64,000 nucleotides of DNA from Microvirga massiliensis (GTDB taxonomy: Bacteria > Pseudomonadota > Alphaproteobacteria > Rhizobiales > Beijerinckiaceae). The position numbers and the translations under genes were made by a program. The stretch is taken from assembly GCF_001006805.1 (NCBI RefSeq), contig NZ_LN811350.1, positions 625,324 to 689,323 on the forward strand. Reading direction: 5' to 3'. Under the pieces are notes generated by a model that was given only the letters and a program-made list of their open reading frames with translations, made no database searches and was not told the DNA's origin. Below, piece after piece: positions 1 through 8,916 of this stretch; within the stretch, counting starts at the first letter, position 1; each line of letters opens with the position of its first letter.

Positions 1-67
1 GTGCCTGCACCTTCGCGGGATCGGCGCTGAGGAAAAGGGTTCGACTGTAGAAAGAAAGTTTCGTCAT
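1..67 (-). CDS. N-terminal fragment of an unidentified protein
   Basis: An ATG on the minus strand at 67-65 is preceded by a GAGAG ribosome-binding-like sequence and opens a frame that runs off the left edge of the window. The first 22 residues begin MTKLSFYSRTLFLSADPAKV. No signal peptide or recognisable motif is visible in so short a piece, and I do not recognise the family. It lies 122 bp downstream of the LysR gene on the same strand and could be its target or co-transcribed with it. Confidence 0.45.
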   Translation of the reverse strand, partial: MTKLSFYSRTLFLSADPAKVQA

Positions 68-189
68 GGGTGGCTCTCGCGCATCATTATCGCGAGGATG
101 CCGCACGCTGGCTTGCTAAGACAGGATGGGGGGCATCGCAGAACGCGATGGCTCAGGCTGGCCCCGGAGATGACGACACGGATGGCGCC

Positions 190-1077
190 TCAGCCCTGCA
201 GGACATTGATAAAGGCCTGAGTGGCTGGCGGGCATGGGGTCTTCCGCAATGCGCAGATATGTAAGTTCCGCTCGCTCCAGGATTCGGCAAGCATCCGCCG
301 GGCGAAGCGATTGGTGCCAGCATAGGCAGATGCGGCGCTCTTCGGAACGATGGCAATCCCGAGACCAGCTTCGACCATGCGGCAGACCGCATCGAAGCTG
401 TTGACCGACACACAGATGTTGAGGGGCAGATCCGACTCTGCCGCCTTTGCGCGGATCAGGCGGTCGAGGGAGCCTCCCGCCTGGATGGTGACCATCGGGT
501 GAGAGATCACTTCGGCGAAGGTGAGAGACTGCTTCCGTGCCGCATCATGGCCCCTCGGGAGCACCACCATCAGGGGGTCCTGTGCGAAGAACCATGCCTC
601 GATCCCGGACGGGACCTCGAGGGCGACGCCGATGCCGACATCCGCCCGATCGTCGAGGCAGGCGCGCACCACCTCCTGCGAAGAGCATTCCTGGAGTGCC
701 ACATCGATGGCCGGATAATCGGCGCGAAACGCCCTCAGCCGTTCGGGAAGGTAGCCCACGATGGCCGACGCATTCGCGACGACCCGCAACATCCCCGAAA
801 GCTGACCGGTCTGGGCCTGAATGTCTCGCGCGAGGGAGCGAAGGTCCGCCTCGATCCGGGTAGCGCGATCAAGCGCAATTCGCCCGGCATCGGTCAGGGC
901 TATTCCTCGGGGTGACCGGACGAACAATGGCGCACCAAGCACCTGCTCCAGATCTGCGATCCGGCGGCTCAGGGCCGATGTCGCGATATGCTCCTTCTCG
1001 GCGGCACGCGCCAGGGAACCCTCGCGCGCCGCCGACAGGAACAAGCGCAGACTGTAGGGATCAACGCGAAGCGCCAA
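190..1077 (-). CDS. LysR-family transcriptional regulator
   Basis: This 295-residue protein has the LysR layout and length. A winged helix-turn-helix occupies about residues 5-65, with the typical LysR spacing (LRLFLSAAREGSLARAAE, then SALSRRIADLEQ and LFVRS). A periplasmic-binding-like effector domain follows from about residue 90. The chosen start is TTG at 1077, with GAGGAAA a few bases upstream; I see no better ATG or GTG nearby. The effector and target are unknown. A perfect inverted repeat just upstream (1104-1131) could be its own operator. The partial gene downstream on the same strand is a candidate target. Confidence 0.9.
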   Translation of the reverse strand: MALRVDPYSLRLFLSAAREGSLARAAEKEHIATSALSRRIADLEQVLGAPLFVRSPRGIALTDAGRIALDRATRIEADLRSLARDIQAQTGQLSGMLRVVANASAIVGYLPERLRAFRADYPAIDVALQECSSQEVVRACLDDRADVGIGVALEVPSGIEAWFFAQDPLMVVLPRGHDAARKQSLTFAEVISHPMVTIQAGGSLDRLIRAKAAESDLPLNICVSVNSFDAVCRMVEAGLGIAIVPKSAASAYAGTNRFARRMLAESWSERNLHICALRKTPCPPATQAFINVLQG

Positions 1078-1103
1078 AGCTTTCCTCGGCCCAGGAGGGC
1101 AGA

Positions 1104-1131
1104 ACTGCCGATATCACTCGGTGACGGCAGT
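1104..1131. promoter_or_regulatory. Inverted repeat upstream of the LysR gene
   Basis: ACTGCCG at 1104-1110 and CGGCAGT at 1125-1131 are perfect inverted arms separated by 14 bp. The site lies in the 133-bp gap between the LysR start and the plus-strand response regulator. LysR regulators often bind interrupted dyads near their own promoters, so an operator is plausible. This is inference; the arms do not show a textbook T-N11-A core. Confidence 0.35.
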
Positions 1132-1210
1132 AACATACGTCAACGGCCCCGCTGAAACCCTCCCGCGTCAGGATCGTTCACCCGGTTTGGCGGCAAATCA
1201 GGAGAGAGGC

Positions 1211-1591
1211 ATGGGACGAGCGATCAGCCGCAAGAAGGCCCTCGTGGTCGAGGACGAGGAGACGCTTCGGGATCTCGCCGCCGCCATGCTCGAAGAGACC
1301 GAACTCGAAGTGGTCGAATGCGCCTCGGCCGAAGCCGCCGTGGCTTATCTGGATCGATGCGCTCCCGACGTCGCTCTGATCTTCACCGATGTATGGCTCG
1401 CAGGCGCCATGGACGGGGTTGAGCTTGCTCGTCGAGTCGGGAAGAACTGGCCTTGGGTTCGGGTCGTCGTGACCACCGGTTTCCCGGATGACCGGGTGCG
1501 GCAACTGCCCGCAAACGCAATCTTCATGTCGAAGCCCTGGCGAGCCCTCGAAATATTGATGCAGGCAGAGCGCGCCTCATTGAGGCAGTAG
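1211..1591 (+). CDS. Single-domain response regulator (receiver only)
   Basis: A 126-residue receiver domain with no output domain. The acidic pocket (VVEDEE), the phospho-acceptor Asp in ALIFTDVW, the VTTGF switch strand and the conserved Lys in MSKPW are all present. The start at 1211 is preferred over the longer frame from 1121 because GGAGAGAGG sits directly upstream of ATG 1211 and the receiver fold begins shortly after it. Such proteins act as phosphate sinks or contact partner proteins. No kinase is adjacent; the hybrid kinase at 5270 is the nearest candidate partner. Confidence 0.85.
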   Translation: MGRAISRKKALVVEDEETLRDLAAAMLEETELEVVECASAEAAVAYLDRCAPDVALIFTDVWLAGAMDGVELARRVGKNWPWVRVVVTTGFPDDRVRQLPANAIFMSKPWRALEILMQAERASLRQ

Positions 1592-1939
1592 TCTCCACCA
1601 CGATGATGCTGCGGATACTAGTCGTATTCGCAAACAGAGTTCGACCCATACGCCTCCGCTTGTGAGCGACCGGGCCTTTCGTCACGATTAGTCTATGTGA
1701 ATGCCGTTGCGGAAACCCCCTGTAGGATGACCTCAGTCAGGGCAGGCCGTCGAGCCGCCCGGTTGAGGTTGCCGAGCAGACATGAAAGTACGAATCCGTA
1801 GAAGTTGCGTCGCTCGGGGCAGAGGGTCCTCGGGACGGTCACACCTGCTTGCGACGAGCACGCTCGTCATCCGCTTCGGCCTGTGCCGTGTTCCTCCCAG
1901 GATTCGGGCACGGAACGCAGTCGTGTCCGTCGGTGTTGC
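1592..1939. other. Intergenic region upstream of the sigma factor gene
   Basis: A 348-bp gap with no convincing gene. It contains GGAAC at 1912-1916 followed 17 bp later by TGTT at 1934-1937, a one-mismatch version of an EcfG-type promoter. That element sits too close to the ATG at 1940 to serve that start. No terminator hairpin was seen after the response regulator. Confidence 0.5.
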
Positions 1940-2527
1940 ATGACATCGGGATCTGCACCGAAGGAACAGGCACATAAGCCTGCCACGTTCTCCCGATCCG
2001 AATTGCTTGGCGCTCTGCCGCATCTGCGCGCCTTCGCGATCTCGTTGACCGGCAATGTCGATGCCGCCGACGATCTCGTTCAGGACACGCTCGTGCGCGC
2101 TCTGTCGAAGGATCACCTGTTCACGCCGGGCACCTGCCTGCAGGCGTGGCTCTTCACCATCCTGCGCAATCTGTTCCATACGCATCATCGGCGATGCCGT
2201 CGCGAGATGGAGGATCCCGACGGCAACCACGCACGGCGCCTCTCCGTCATGCCGAACCAGGTCGGGGTGATCGAGTTCGGCGAGCTTCGCGAGGCGCTGG
2301 CGCAATTGCCCGCGGAACAGCGCGAGGCGCTTCTGCTCGTGACCGCAGAGGACTTTTCCTATGAGGAGGCGGCGCGCATCACCGGCGCGCAGATCGGTAC
2401 CATCAAGAGCCGCGTGAATCGCGCACGCAACCGGCTCGCCGAGATCATGCAACTCGACGATCTCGACGAAATTGGTCCCGACCGTGTCGTGCGGGCTATT
2501 CTTTACAGCCCTCACACGGGAAGATGA
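1940..2527 (+). CDS. ECF sigma factor, EcfG-like
   Basis: A 195-residue sigma-70-family protein with ECF regions 2 and 4 only. Region 2 is seen in LRAFAISLTGNVDAADDLVQ and AWLFTILRNLFH. Region 4 is seen in LPAEQREALLL, FSYEEAARI and IGTIKSRVNRAR. The sequence resembles EcfG, the general stress sigma of alphaproteobacteria, whose genomes often encode several paralogs. No NepR anti-sigma or PhyR gene is adjacent, so this may be an accessory paralog. The start is ATG 1940; the EcfG core begins about 20 residues in, so a later start is possible. Three good matches to the EcfG promoter occur elsewhere in this window. Confidence 0.88.
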   Translation: MTSGSAPKEQAHKPATFSRSELLGALPHLRAFAISLTGNVDAADDLVQDTLVRALSKDHLFTPGTCLQAWLFTILRNLFHTHHRRCRREMEDPDGNHARRLSVMPNQVGVIEFGELREALAQLPAEQREALLLVTAEDFSYEEAARITGAQIGTIKSRVNRARNRLAEIMQLDDLDEIGPDRVVRAILYSPHTGR

Positions 2528-2690
2528 ATCCTGTCGGGCCATGATGCGGATCAACGTGAGAGGCGCGCAACGATTCGCATCGACAGACAGGAGCCCGGGC
2601 GAGCCGGTCAGAAACGAGCCGCAGTGCTGCGGTTGCCGAAGCGGCAATCCGTCAAGTGCCTTCTCGTTTCCTCGCGACTGGAAGGACACC

Positions 2691-4979
2691 TCATCGCGCC
2701 GTCGTCGTGGGCTCGCTGCCGGCAATCTGCCGTGCCCCGGGTGGAAGCTGCAATTCCTTCGTGATCGTGATCTGCCCGATCGGTTCTGCAAGGGAGCTTC
2801 CGCCGACGAAAAGCTGGATGGCTCCGGCTTCGACGACATAGGTCCCGTCGTCGCGATGGAATCCCAGATCGCGGACCGGGACGGACAGGACGACCGAGCG
2901 TTGCTCGCCTGCCTGCAGCGCAACCTTCCGGAAGGCTTTGAGTTCACGCAGCGGCCGAGAGCGGCTCGCAACCGGATCACGGATATAAAGCTGCACGACT
3001 TCCTGCCCGGGCCGCGCACCGGCATTCCGCAGAGTGACCGTCACTGCGAGAGTATCACTGGGCGTCAGCATCGTGTCCGCGATGGACGAACCGAGATATT
3101 CGAAGCGGCTGTAGCCGAGCCCATATCCGAAGGGGAACAGCGGCGTCACCGCCTCGTCGATGTAGTTCAGGGTGAACCGATTGTTCTCCAGTGTCGGTCG
3201 CCCGCTCGGAAGCCTGTTGTAGTAGATCGGGATCTGGCCGACGCTGCGAGGCCAACTCACGGGCAGCTTTCCGCTCGGTGTGACATCGCCGAAAAGAACA
3301 TCCGCGACGGCGGAGCCGCCCTCGGTCCCCGGATACCAGGCCATCAGGATGGCCGGGATCGTCTCGGCGAGGTCGTCGAGAATCAAAGGGCGCCCGGCGA
3401 CGAGCACGAGCGCCATGGGCTTTCCGAGTTCGGCCAGAGCGCGCAGGATCGCGGGCTGCCGGCCGTTCAAGCCGAGGTGAGCCCGCGAGGCGGCCTCTCC
3501 CGAAAGAGTCTCCGGCTCACCGAACACCGCAATGACGAGATCCGCCTGCCGGGCCGCCTCGAGTGCCTCGGCAAACCCGTCGTCGCGGGAACAGAGCCGG
3601 TCGCAAGCCGCGTGATACGAGACCGCGATCCCGCTCGATCGGGCACGCCACTTTATACCTTCGAGGATCGTAACGCTGTCCGAAGCATGCGCACGCGCCG
3701 CATGAGGCCCGAGCTGGTCGCGAGGCGCATCGGCCAAGGGGCCGATTACCGCTATGCGGCGGACGTCCGGTCCGATCGGCAGGACATCGCCCCGGTTGTG
3801 CAGGAGAACGAGCGTCTCGCGTGCGACCGCGCGGCTCGCCGCACGGGCCTCGGCGGATGGAAAGACTGCATCGACGTGGGCGGGATCCGCATCCGGACGG
3901 TCGAACAGGCCAAGGCGAAACTTCACGCGCAGCACTCGGCGCGCGGCTTCGTCGACGGCCTCGATCGGAACCCGTCCTGCACGGACCTCGTCGGGAATGT
4001 GCTGGATGTAGAGCTCTCCCATCATGTCCATGTCGACGCCGGCGAGCAGAGCTTTGCGTGCGGCCTCGGCCTCGGTCGCGGCCACGCCGTGGCCGAGCAG
4101 CTCGTGAATTCCCGCCCAATCGGACGTCACGAAGCCATCGAAGCCGATCTCGTCGCGCAGCACCTTTTCGAGAAGCCAGGAATTGGCGGTTACCGGAACG
4201 CCGTTCAGCGCAGTGAAGGCAGCCATCACGCTCACGGAGCCGGCGGCAAAGGCGGCCCGGAACGGCGGGAGATAGAGGTCGCGCAACTCGGCCGGAGGGA
4301 TGGAGGACGCGTCGTAATCGCGCCCGCCCTGCGGCGCCCCGTAGCCGGCGAAATGTTTCACGGCCGTCGCAAGCCCGCCCTGGCGGAAGCCCTCCACGCG
4401 GGCTGCGGTCAGGACGGCCCCGAGATGCGGATCTTCCCCGAAGCCCTCGACGATCCGGCCCCACCTGATGTCACGGGACAGGTCGGCCATCGGCGCAAAA
4501 GTCCATTGCACGCCGATATGAGAGGCCTCCCGCGCGGCCCAGGCCGCGGCCTCGCGGGAGCGCTCCGGATTGAAGGCAGCCGCCTCGCCGAGAGGGATGG
4601 GGAACTGCGTGCGAAAGCCATGCAGGACGTCGAGGCCGAACAGCGGCGGGATTCCGAGACGCGATTGCCGGGCAAGCGCCTGCGCCCTGGCGATGTCTCC
4701 CGCGGCATTGAAGTTGAGGAGCGCGCCGATGCGCCCCTCCGAGATCTCGTTCCATTTCAGGGGCGGGCCGTGCGAGACGAGATTGAGTTGTCCGATCTTC
4801 TCCTCGAGGGTCATTCGCCGGAGGAGGTCCTCCACTTGCGTCTCGACAACATCGTCCCGCGCCGTCGCGGGCCATCCCGAAACCGCAGGGTCGGCTTTGC
4901 TTTCCTGGGAGACGATGGGCGAATTGAACGGGAGCGTCGCGAGGATCACGACGAGAGCACGGGCGAAGCGAAGCGGCAA
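2691..4979 (-). CDS. bglX: Periplasmic beta-glucosidase, glycoside hydrolase family 3
   Basis: This 762-residue protein matches BglX-type GH3 enzymes in length and order. A signal peptide covers about residues 1-24, the (beta/alpha)8 domain about 45-370, the alpha/beta sandwich about 400-620 and a fibronectin-III-like domain the C terminus. The probable nucleophile is Asp287 in FVTSDWAGI. KHFAGYG and GRIVEGFGEDP are further GH3 signatures. It should release glucose from beta-linked oligosaccharides in the periplasm. The start is TTG 4979, with GAGGGA six bases upstream. It is divergent from the histidine kinase. A long open frame on the opposite strand is a codon-bias shadow. Confidence 0.93.
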   Translation of the reverse strand: MPLRFARALVVILATLPFNSPIVSQESKADPAVSGWPATARDDVVETQVEDLLRRMTLEEKIGQLNLVSHGPPLKWNEISEGRIGALLNFNAAGDIARAQALARQSRLGIPPLFGLDVLHGFRTQFPIPLGEAAAFNPERSREAAAWAAREASHIGVQWTFAPMADLSRDIRWGRIVEGFGEDPHLGAVLTAARVEGFRQGGLATAVKHFAGYGAPQGGRDYDASSIPPAELRDLYLPPFRAAFAAGSVSVMAAFTALNGVPVTANSWLLEKVLRDEIGFDGFVTSDWAGIHELLGHGVAATEAEAARKALLAGVDMDMMGELYIQHIPDEVRAGRVPIEAVDEAARRVLRVKFRLGLFDRPDADPAHVDAVFPSAEARAASRAVARETLVLLHNRGDVLPIGPDVRRIAVIGPLADAPRDQLGPHAARAHASDSVTILEGIKWRARSSGIAVSYHAACDRLCSRDDGFAEALEAARQADLVIAVFGEPETLSGEAASRAHLGLNGRQPAILRALAELGKPMALVLVAGRPLILDDLAETIPAILMAWYPGTEGGSAVADVLFGDVTPSGKLPVSWPRSVGQIPIYYNRLPSGRPTLENNRFTLNYIDEAVTPLFPFGYGLGYSRFEYLGSSIADTMLTPSDTLAVTVTLRNAGARPGQEVVQLYIRDPVASRSRPLRELKAFRKVALQAGEQRSVVLSVPVRDLGFHRDDGTYVVEAGAIQLFVGGSSLAEPIGQITITKELQLPPGARQIAGSEPTTTAR

Positions 4980-5269
4980 CGGAGATCCCTCGATGACCCT
5001 CCGGAGATAGAGCGGCGCCCGTCGAAGTGCGATTCCTCTCCGGGGCTGAGGACTTGCGACGCTCGGCTACGCATGACAAGCCGGATCGTGGCGGGGAGGA
5101 GCCTCTTGGGCTCGGCCCCGGGTGCGGGATGTGCAGCCGTGCGGAAATCAATGGCGCTTCCTACACGAAGGCCCAGAATCGTTCATGTGTGGTGCAATTC
5201 ACGGATCCGGGGGACGCTCCGTGCGTATATCTTCATGAGTCGACGGTCGTGTGGCGTGCGAGGCGCAGG

Positions 5270-7045
5270 ATGAGGCGTCATCGGGATACGAGAACTGTCC
5301 TTACGGCCGCGTGGGGTGGAGTCGCGCTTGCAGGGCTTCTGCTCATCCTCCTGATCGCCACCGGCGCACCCGGACCGGTGCTGGTCGGGTTGGGACTTCT
5401 CCTCGTTATCGGGGCAGGGGCCGCTTTCCTGTGGCAGAGGCGGCTCCTCACGGTCGAGAGGGCGGGATTCGGGCAGATCGCAGAGAGTGTGCAGGCTCTC
5501 GCTTGGATCGTTGGCCAAGATGGCCGCATCATTCATGCGAATAGCCGGGCCTCCGCGTTCACGGGCCCCGCTCCGGCCGGCGACGCCATCCTGCAGAGCC
5601 TCGTCGACCCGGCCGATTCGCGGTTTCGGGGTGCCCTGCCGCGTCTTCTGGGAGAGGGGCGTCCCCTCTCCCTCGAAGCCGGACTCAGGCACCGGGATGG
5701 GTCCATCCAACCGTTCGTCTTCACGGGTACCCCGCTGTCGTCCTCCGGAGACGGGAGGATCGATGCCGTCCTGATCACGGCCTTGGAGCCGGCCGCGCCC
5801 GTGGCGGAAGCAGAACCCGGCATCGAAGCGACCACCCTTTCGGAAGAGCCAGCCCCCGACGAAGCGGCGCCGCTTCCGGCCGACGATCGGCTTCGCTGGT
5901 CGCAGAAATTCGACGCTCTGACGCGGCTGACCGGAGGCCTGGCGCACGATCTGAACAACCGCCTGATGGTCATTACCGCAAGCATCGATTCGGTCGCGAA
6001 ACACATCAAGGATCGTCCCGATCTGCGCCGGCGTCTCGTCTCGGCCCTGGTTGCGGCCGACCAGGCCGAGGCCTTGATTTCCAAACTGCTCGCTTTCGCG
6101 CGACAGCACGAATCACAGGCGCAATACATCGATACGGCCGAACAGCTCGGCTCCATTGCGACATTGCTGGAGCGTTCCTTCCCGGGACATTCCGCGGAAC
6201 TCGTCATGACGGTCGACGAGGATCTCTGGCCCGTGAAGGTGGATCCCGATCGCCTCGAGACCGCCATCGTGAACCTCGCCGTCAATGCCCGGGAGACCAT
6301 GAGGGAAGGCGGCACCGTGCATCTGGACGCGCACAACGCCGTCATCCGGCGCGGCTCCCTTTCCGATCCCGAGCTGAGCGGCGAATTCGTCGAGATCCGG
6401 GTCAGCCAGAGTCCCGCCGGGCGAGCGGCTGATATCCAAAGCGAGCCGGAACAGGCCGCCGTGATCGCGGGGGCTCCGGGAATGCAGCTGATTCAGGATT
6501 TCGCGAGGCAACACGGCGGAATCGTCGAAATCACGAGCCGAGAGGGAGAGGGGGCGTCCGTGTCTCTCGTCCTGCCGCGTTCGGATCTGCCGGCGCGGAT
6601 CGGCGGGAAGCCTCGCGCCGAAGACCTCGTCGAGGACGAGGAGGAGACGGAGCCCGCGGCAGAGGTCCTCGTCGTTGACGACGAGGAGGAGGTCGCTCTT
6701 GCGATGCAGGGGCTCCTTGAACGGGCGGGATACGCGACCCGCGTTGCGATCGGAGCCGACCGGGCGATCGAGTCCATCGCGGCCCGGCGGCCTGCCGTCG
6801 TTCTCACGGACGTGACCATGTCCGGGAAGTTGGACGGGATCGCGCTGGCTCATCTCATCCGCGATCGCGATCCGACCCTCCCGGTGGTTCTGATCACTGG
6901 CAATCCGATGGTTCACGCGCGGGAATGCCCCTTCCCGGTCCTCCACAAGCCCATCTCGAGCCGTGACCTCCATGCCGCCCTTCAGAGGCAACTGCAGCCC
7001 TCTGAAGATCAGAAGGTCTTGCCGTTCTCGCGGAGACCGGCGTAG
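5270..7045 (+). CDS. Membrane hybrid sensor histidine kinase with PAS and receiver domains
   Basis: A 591-residue protein. Two transmembrane helices lie at about 11-31 and 36-54 with a short loop between. A PAS-like domain covers about 65-172, followed by an acidic linker. The HisKA H-box GGLAHDLNN contains His226. The ATPase domain has an N-box (LAVNARETM) and a degenerate G-box near GAPGMQL. A C-terminal receiver starts near residue 463 with phospho-acceptor Asp514 in VVLTDV and Lys in LHKPIS. Start 5270 is chosen because the hydrophobic region follows at once; GTG 5249 is an alternative. There is no DNA-binding output domain, so phosphotransfer to another protein is likely. Confidence 0.9.
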   Translation: MRRHRDTRTVLTAAWGGVALAGLLLILLIATGAPGPVLVGLGLLLVIGAGAAFLWQRRLLTVERAGFGQIAESVQALAWIVGQDGRIIHANSRASAFTGPAPAGDAILQSLVDPADSRFRGALPRLLGEGRPLSLEAGLRHRDGSIQPFVFTGTPLSSSGDGRIDAVLITALEPAAPVAEAEPGIEATTLSEEPAPDEAAPLPADDRLRWSQKFDALTRLTGGLAHDLNNRLMVITASIDSVAKHIKDRPDLRRRLVSALVAADQAEALISKLLAFARQHESQAQYIDTAEQLGSIATLLERSFPGHSAELVMTVDEDLWPVKVDPDRLETAIVNLAVNARETMREGGTVHLDAHNAVIRRGSLSDPELSGEFVEIRVSQSPAGRAADIQSEPEQAAVIAGAPGMQLIQDFARQHGGIVEITSREGEGASVSLVLPRSDLPARIGGKPRAEDLVEDEEETEPAAEVLVVDDEEEVALAMQGLLERAGYATRVAIGADRAIESIAARRPAVVLTDVTMSGKLDGIALAHLIRDRDPTLPVVLITGNPMVHARECPFPVLHKPISSRDLHAALQRQLQPSEDQKVLPFSRRPA

Positions 7046-7063
7046 CAAGCACGCCAGATGGAA

Positions 7064-7765
7064 CTACACGGCCGATAGCGCGATGGGCAGCCGTTCCGGT
7101 GCCGTGCGGGCTGCCTCCGCAAGCGCTGCAAACAGGCGCTGCTGCGGCTTCTTCCAGACGAGCAGCTCGGGGTGCCATTGCACGCCGACGAGGAAGGGCG
7201 CGCCCGAATCCTCGACGGCTTGCACGATCCCACTCTCGTCGCGGGCGACGATCGCGAGGCCACGTCCGAGCCGGTCCACCGATTGGTGATGGAGTGCGTT
7301 CACCCGGCAGGGATCACACCGCATGATGGCGTCGAGCCGGCTGCCCTTAGTGATGTAAATGGTCTTGCGAGGCAGCACGGTTCGCATCCGCGGCGCCTGC
7401 GCATAGACCTCGTGAATGTCCGCGTGGAGCGTCCCGCCGAGGGCGACATTGATCATCTGCGAGCCGCGGCAAATCCCGAGGATCGGCAGGCGCGCCGGAA
7501 TGGCAGCCTCGAGGAGATGCAGTTCCAACCGGTCCCGCTCCGGATCGATCCGCACATCGGGAAGCACCTGCCCGCCATAGATCTCGGCGCCGATATCGTC
7601 GCCGCCGCCGATCACGAGTCCGGCCAGCGGCTCGGCGGGGGAAGGCGCTCCGCTCACGAGCCGGATCGCGCGGGCGCCGGCGCGCCTGAGCGCGAGCCGG
7701 TGCATCAGGTAGCTTCTCCAGCCTCCTCTTTTCGAGGTCGTGACGCCGATGAGGGGACTCGCCAT
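7064..7765 (-). CDS. Class-I glutamine amidotransferase / C26 gamma-glutamyl hydrolase-like
   Basis: A 233-residue protein of the peptidase C26 (PuuD-like) class-I amidotransferase fold. The nucleophile elbow ILGICRGSQMI gives Cys99, and His198 and Glu200 in QWHPE complete the triad. GGGDDI near residue 53 is also typical. It could hydrolyse a gamma-glutamyl amide or supply ammonia from glutamine. Its start overlaps the stop of the upstream amidoligase gene by one base (TGATG), which implies translational coupling. Pairing of these two families is a recognised pattern in predicted amide-bond synthesis operons, so it probably works with that ligase rather than in putrescine catabolism. Confidence 0.88.
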   Translation of the reverse strand: MASPLIGVTTSKRGGWRSYLMHRLALRRAGARAIRLVSGAPSPAEPLAGLVIGGGDDIGAEIYGGQVLPDVRIDPERDRLELHLLEAAIPARLPILGICRGSQMINVALGGTLHADIHEVYAQAPRMRTVLPRKTIYITKGSRLDAIMRCDPCRVNALHHQSVDRLGRGLAIVARDESGIVQAVEDSGAPFLVGVQWHPELLVWKKPQQRLFAALAEAARTAPERLPIALSAV

Positions 7766-8823
7766 CAGAATGCGATCCGCTCCACGGTATCGCCCCAGCT
7801 CTTCTCCTCGCCCTCGTATGCAAGGAAGGCGAGGCCGACGCTCTCGAGGCGCTCGCGGTCGGACGCGAGCCGCTCGACGGCAACCCAGCGGTTCCAGTCG
7901 GGAGCCACGCTCCAGCCCGGATCGCTCACGCGGGCATCGGGCAGGCGGTAATGGAAGGCGGGCCGGCCATTGATCTTCTCAGTTGGCAGCGCCGCCCGAA
8001 CCCTCGCCTCATCGAGATGGAGGAGGAGTGGCAGCATGTCGAGGTCGCGGTTCCGGGTCGGGTTGAACGCGAGATAATCGTCGATGAAGCCCGGAAGCTC
8101 CGGCCAGTAGTCGGGCGCCACGAGCAGGCGTGCATATTCAGTGGGGAACGGATCCGCAAAGCCCAGCAGGGCGCGTGTCGTATCGGGCGCCACGACTCTG
8201 CGAAGCCATGCATTGAGAAGCACGAAGGCCTTCAGGATTGCGATGATCGACGGGGCGTCCGACCGGGGAATTTCCGGGTTGAAATGCAGGCCGAAGGCAT
8301 AGAGCGGGGCGTCCTGCGTGCCGCGTGCACCGGCCTCGCGAAGGATCTGAAGGAGGCCATCGGCCTCGTGGAGGCGATCCATCGGGATCGGGGACGTCAC
8401 CAGCTCGCAGGGGATCAGAAAGCTCGCCGCCGAGCCGAACCAGGCGGCGATCTTCGGCATGACGCCGCCGAGGAGCCCCGGCTTCTTGCCGGGATGGACG
8501 ATTCGGCTGTCGAGTTCGACGCGGATCCGGCCGAGGCTCGAATCCTCGAGGCGGAATGAGTGCGGATCCTCTTGGACGACACGCCCGCCAAGCGCGTCGG
8601 ATAGACGCTTGGCGATGCTCTCGGCCGTCGGTCCGACGAACTCGATCTCCACTCCGACGCCCCGCACCGCACCGGATTCCGTGTGGAGGATCGGGGGCAG
8701 AAGAAAATCTGCGGGAGTAGGAAGCAGGGGCGCCGCCTGCGCCATCGGTGACCTCGTCGCTGCGACCACACGGGGCAGATGGGCAACGGACGCTGTCCTG
8801 CAGAGTTCCGTGGTCTGTGCCAT
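7765..8823 (-). CDS. Putative amidoligase (carboxylate-amine ligase, glutamine synthetase-like fold)
   Basis: A 352-residue protein resembling the Amidoligase_2 family of COOH-NH2 ligases. GVEIEFVG near residue 47 is the acidic metal/ATP-binding strand. RVELDS follows, then CELVTSPIP and YAFGLHFNPEIP, corresponding to the conserved Glu and His/Asn strands of the glutamine synthetase/glutamate-cysteine ligase fold. The likely reaction is ATP-dependent amide formation between a carboxylate and an amine; the substrates are unknown. ATG 8823 has a GGGGGAGAG upstream and is preferred, although ATG 8745, with GAGG, is possible. The family's gene pairing with C26 amidotransferases supports the call. 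The open frame continues far upstream antisense to the MATE gene and is not coding there. Confidence 0.82.
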   Translation of the reverse strand: MAQTTELCRTASVAHLPRVVAATRSPMAQAAPLLPTPADFLLPPILHTESGAVRGVGVEIEFVGPTAESIAKRLSDALGGRVVQEDPHSFRLEDSSLGRIRVELDSRIVHPGKKPGLLGGVMPKIAAWFGSAASFLIPCELVTSPIPMDRLHEADGLLQILREAGARGTQDAPLYAFGLHFNPEIPRSDAPSIIAILKAFVLLNAWLRRVVAPDTTRALLGFADPFPTEYARLLVAPDYWPELPGFIDDYLAFNPTRNRDLDMLPLLLHLDEARVRAALPTEKINGRPAFHYRLPDARVSDPGWSVAPDWNRWVAVERLASDRERLESVGLAFLAYEGEEKSWGDTVERIAF

Positions 8824-8861
8824 GCACGGTGTCTCTCCCCCCACGGGGCTCGCGGGCAGAA

Positions 8862-8886
8862 GGCCATTGCTCGCGAAGCGATGGCC
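8862..8886. promoter_or_regulatory. 25-bp inverted repeat in the amidoligase/MATE divergent promoter
   Basis: The arms GGCCATTGCT (8862-8871) and AGCGATGGCC (8877-8886) are inverted with one mismatch around a 5-bp centre CGCGA. The repeat sits inside the 93-bp gap between the divergent starts at 8823 and 8917. That position suits an operator controlling both transcription units. No regulator gene is adjacent. Confidence 0.45.
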
Positions 8887-8916
8887 CGCCGACGAGGACC
8901 CGGCTAGAAGCCCCCC

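Noticed and set aside
1912..1937. GGAAC-N17-TGTT as a fourth EcfG promoter
   Set aside because: The -10 element has one mismatch and would initiate after the ATG at 1940, so it could only serve a shorter sigma-factor start.
2472..5273. 933-codon plus-strand open frame
   Set aside because: It lies antisense to the well-supported GH3 gene; its product is Arg/Asp/Gly-rich without domains, typical of a high-GC shadow frame.
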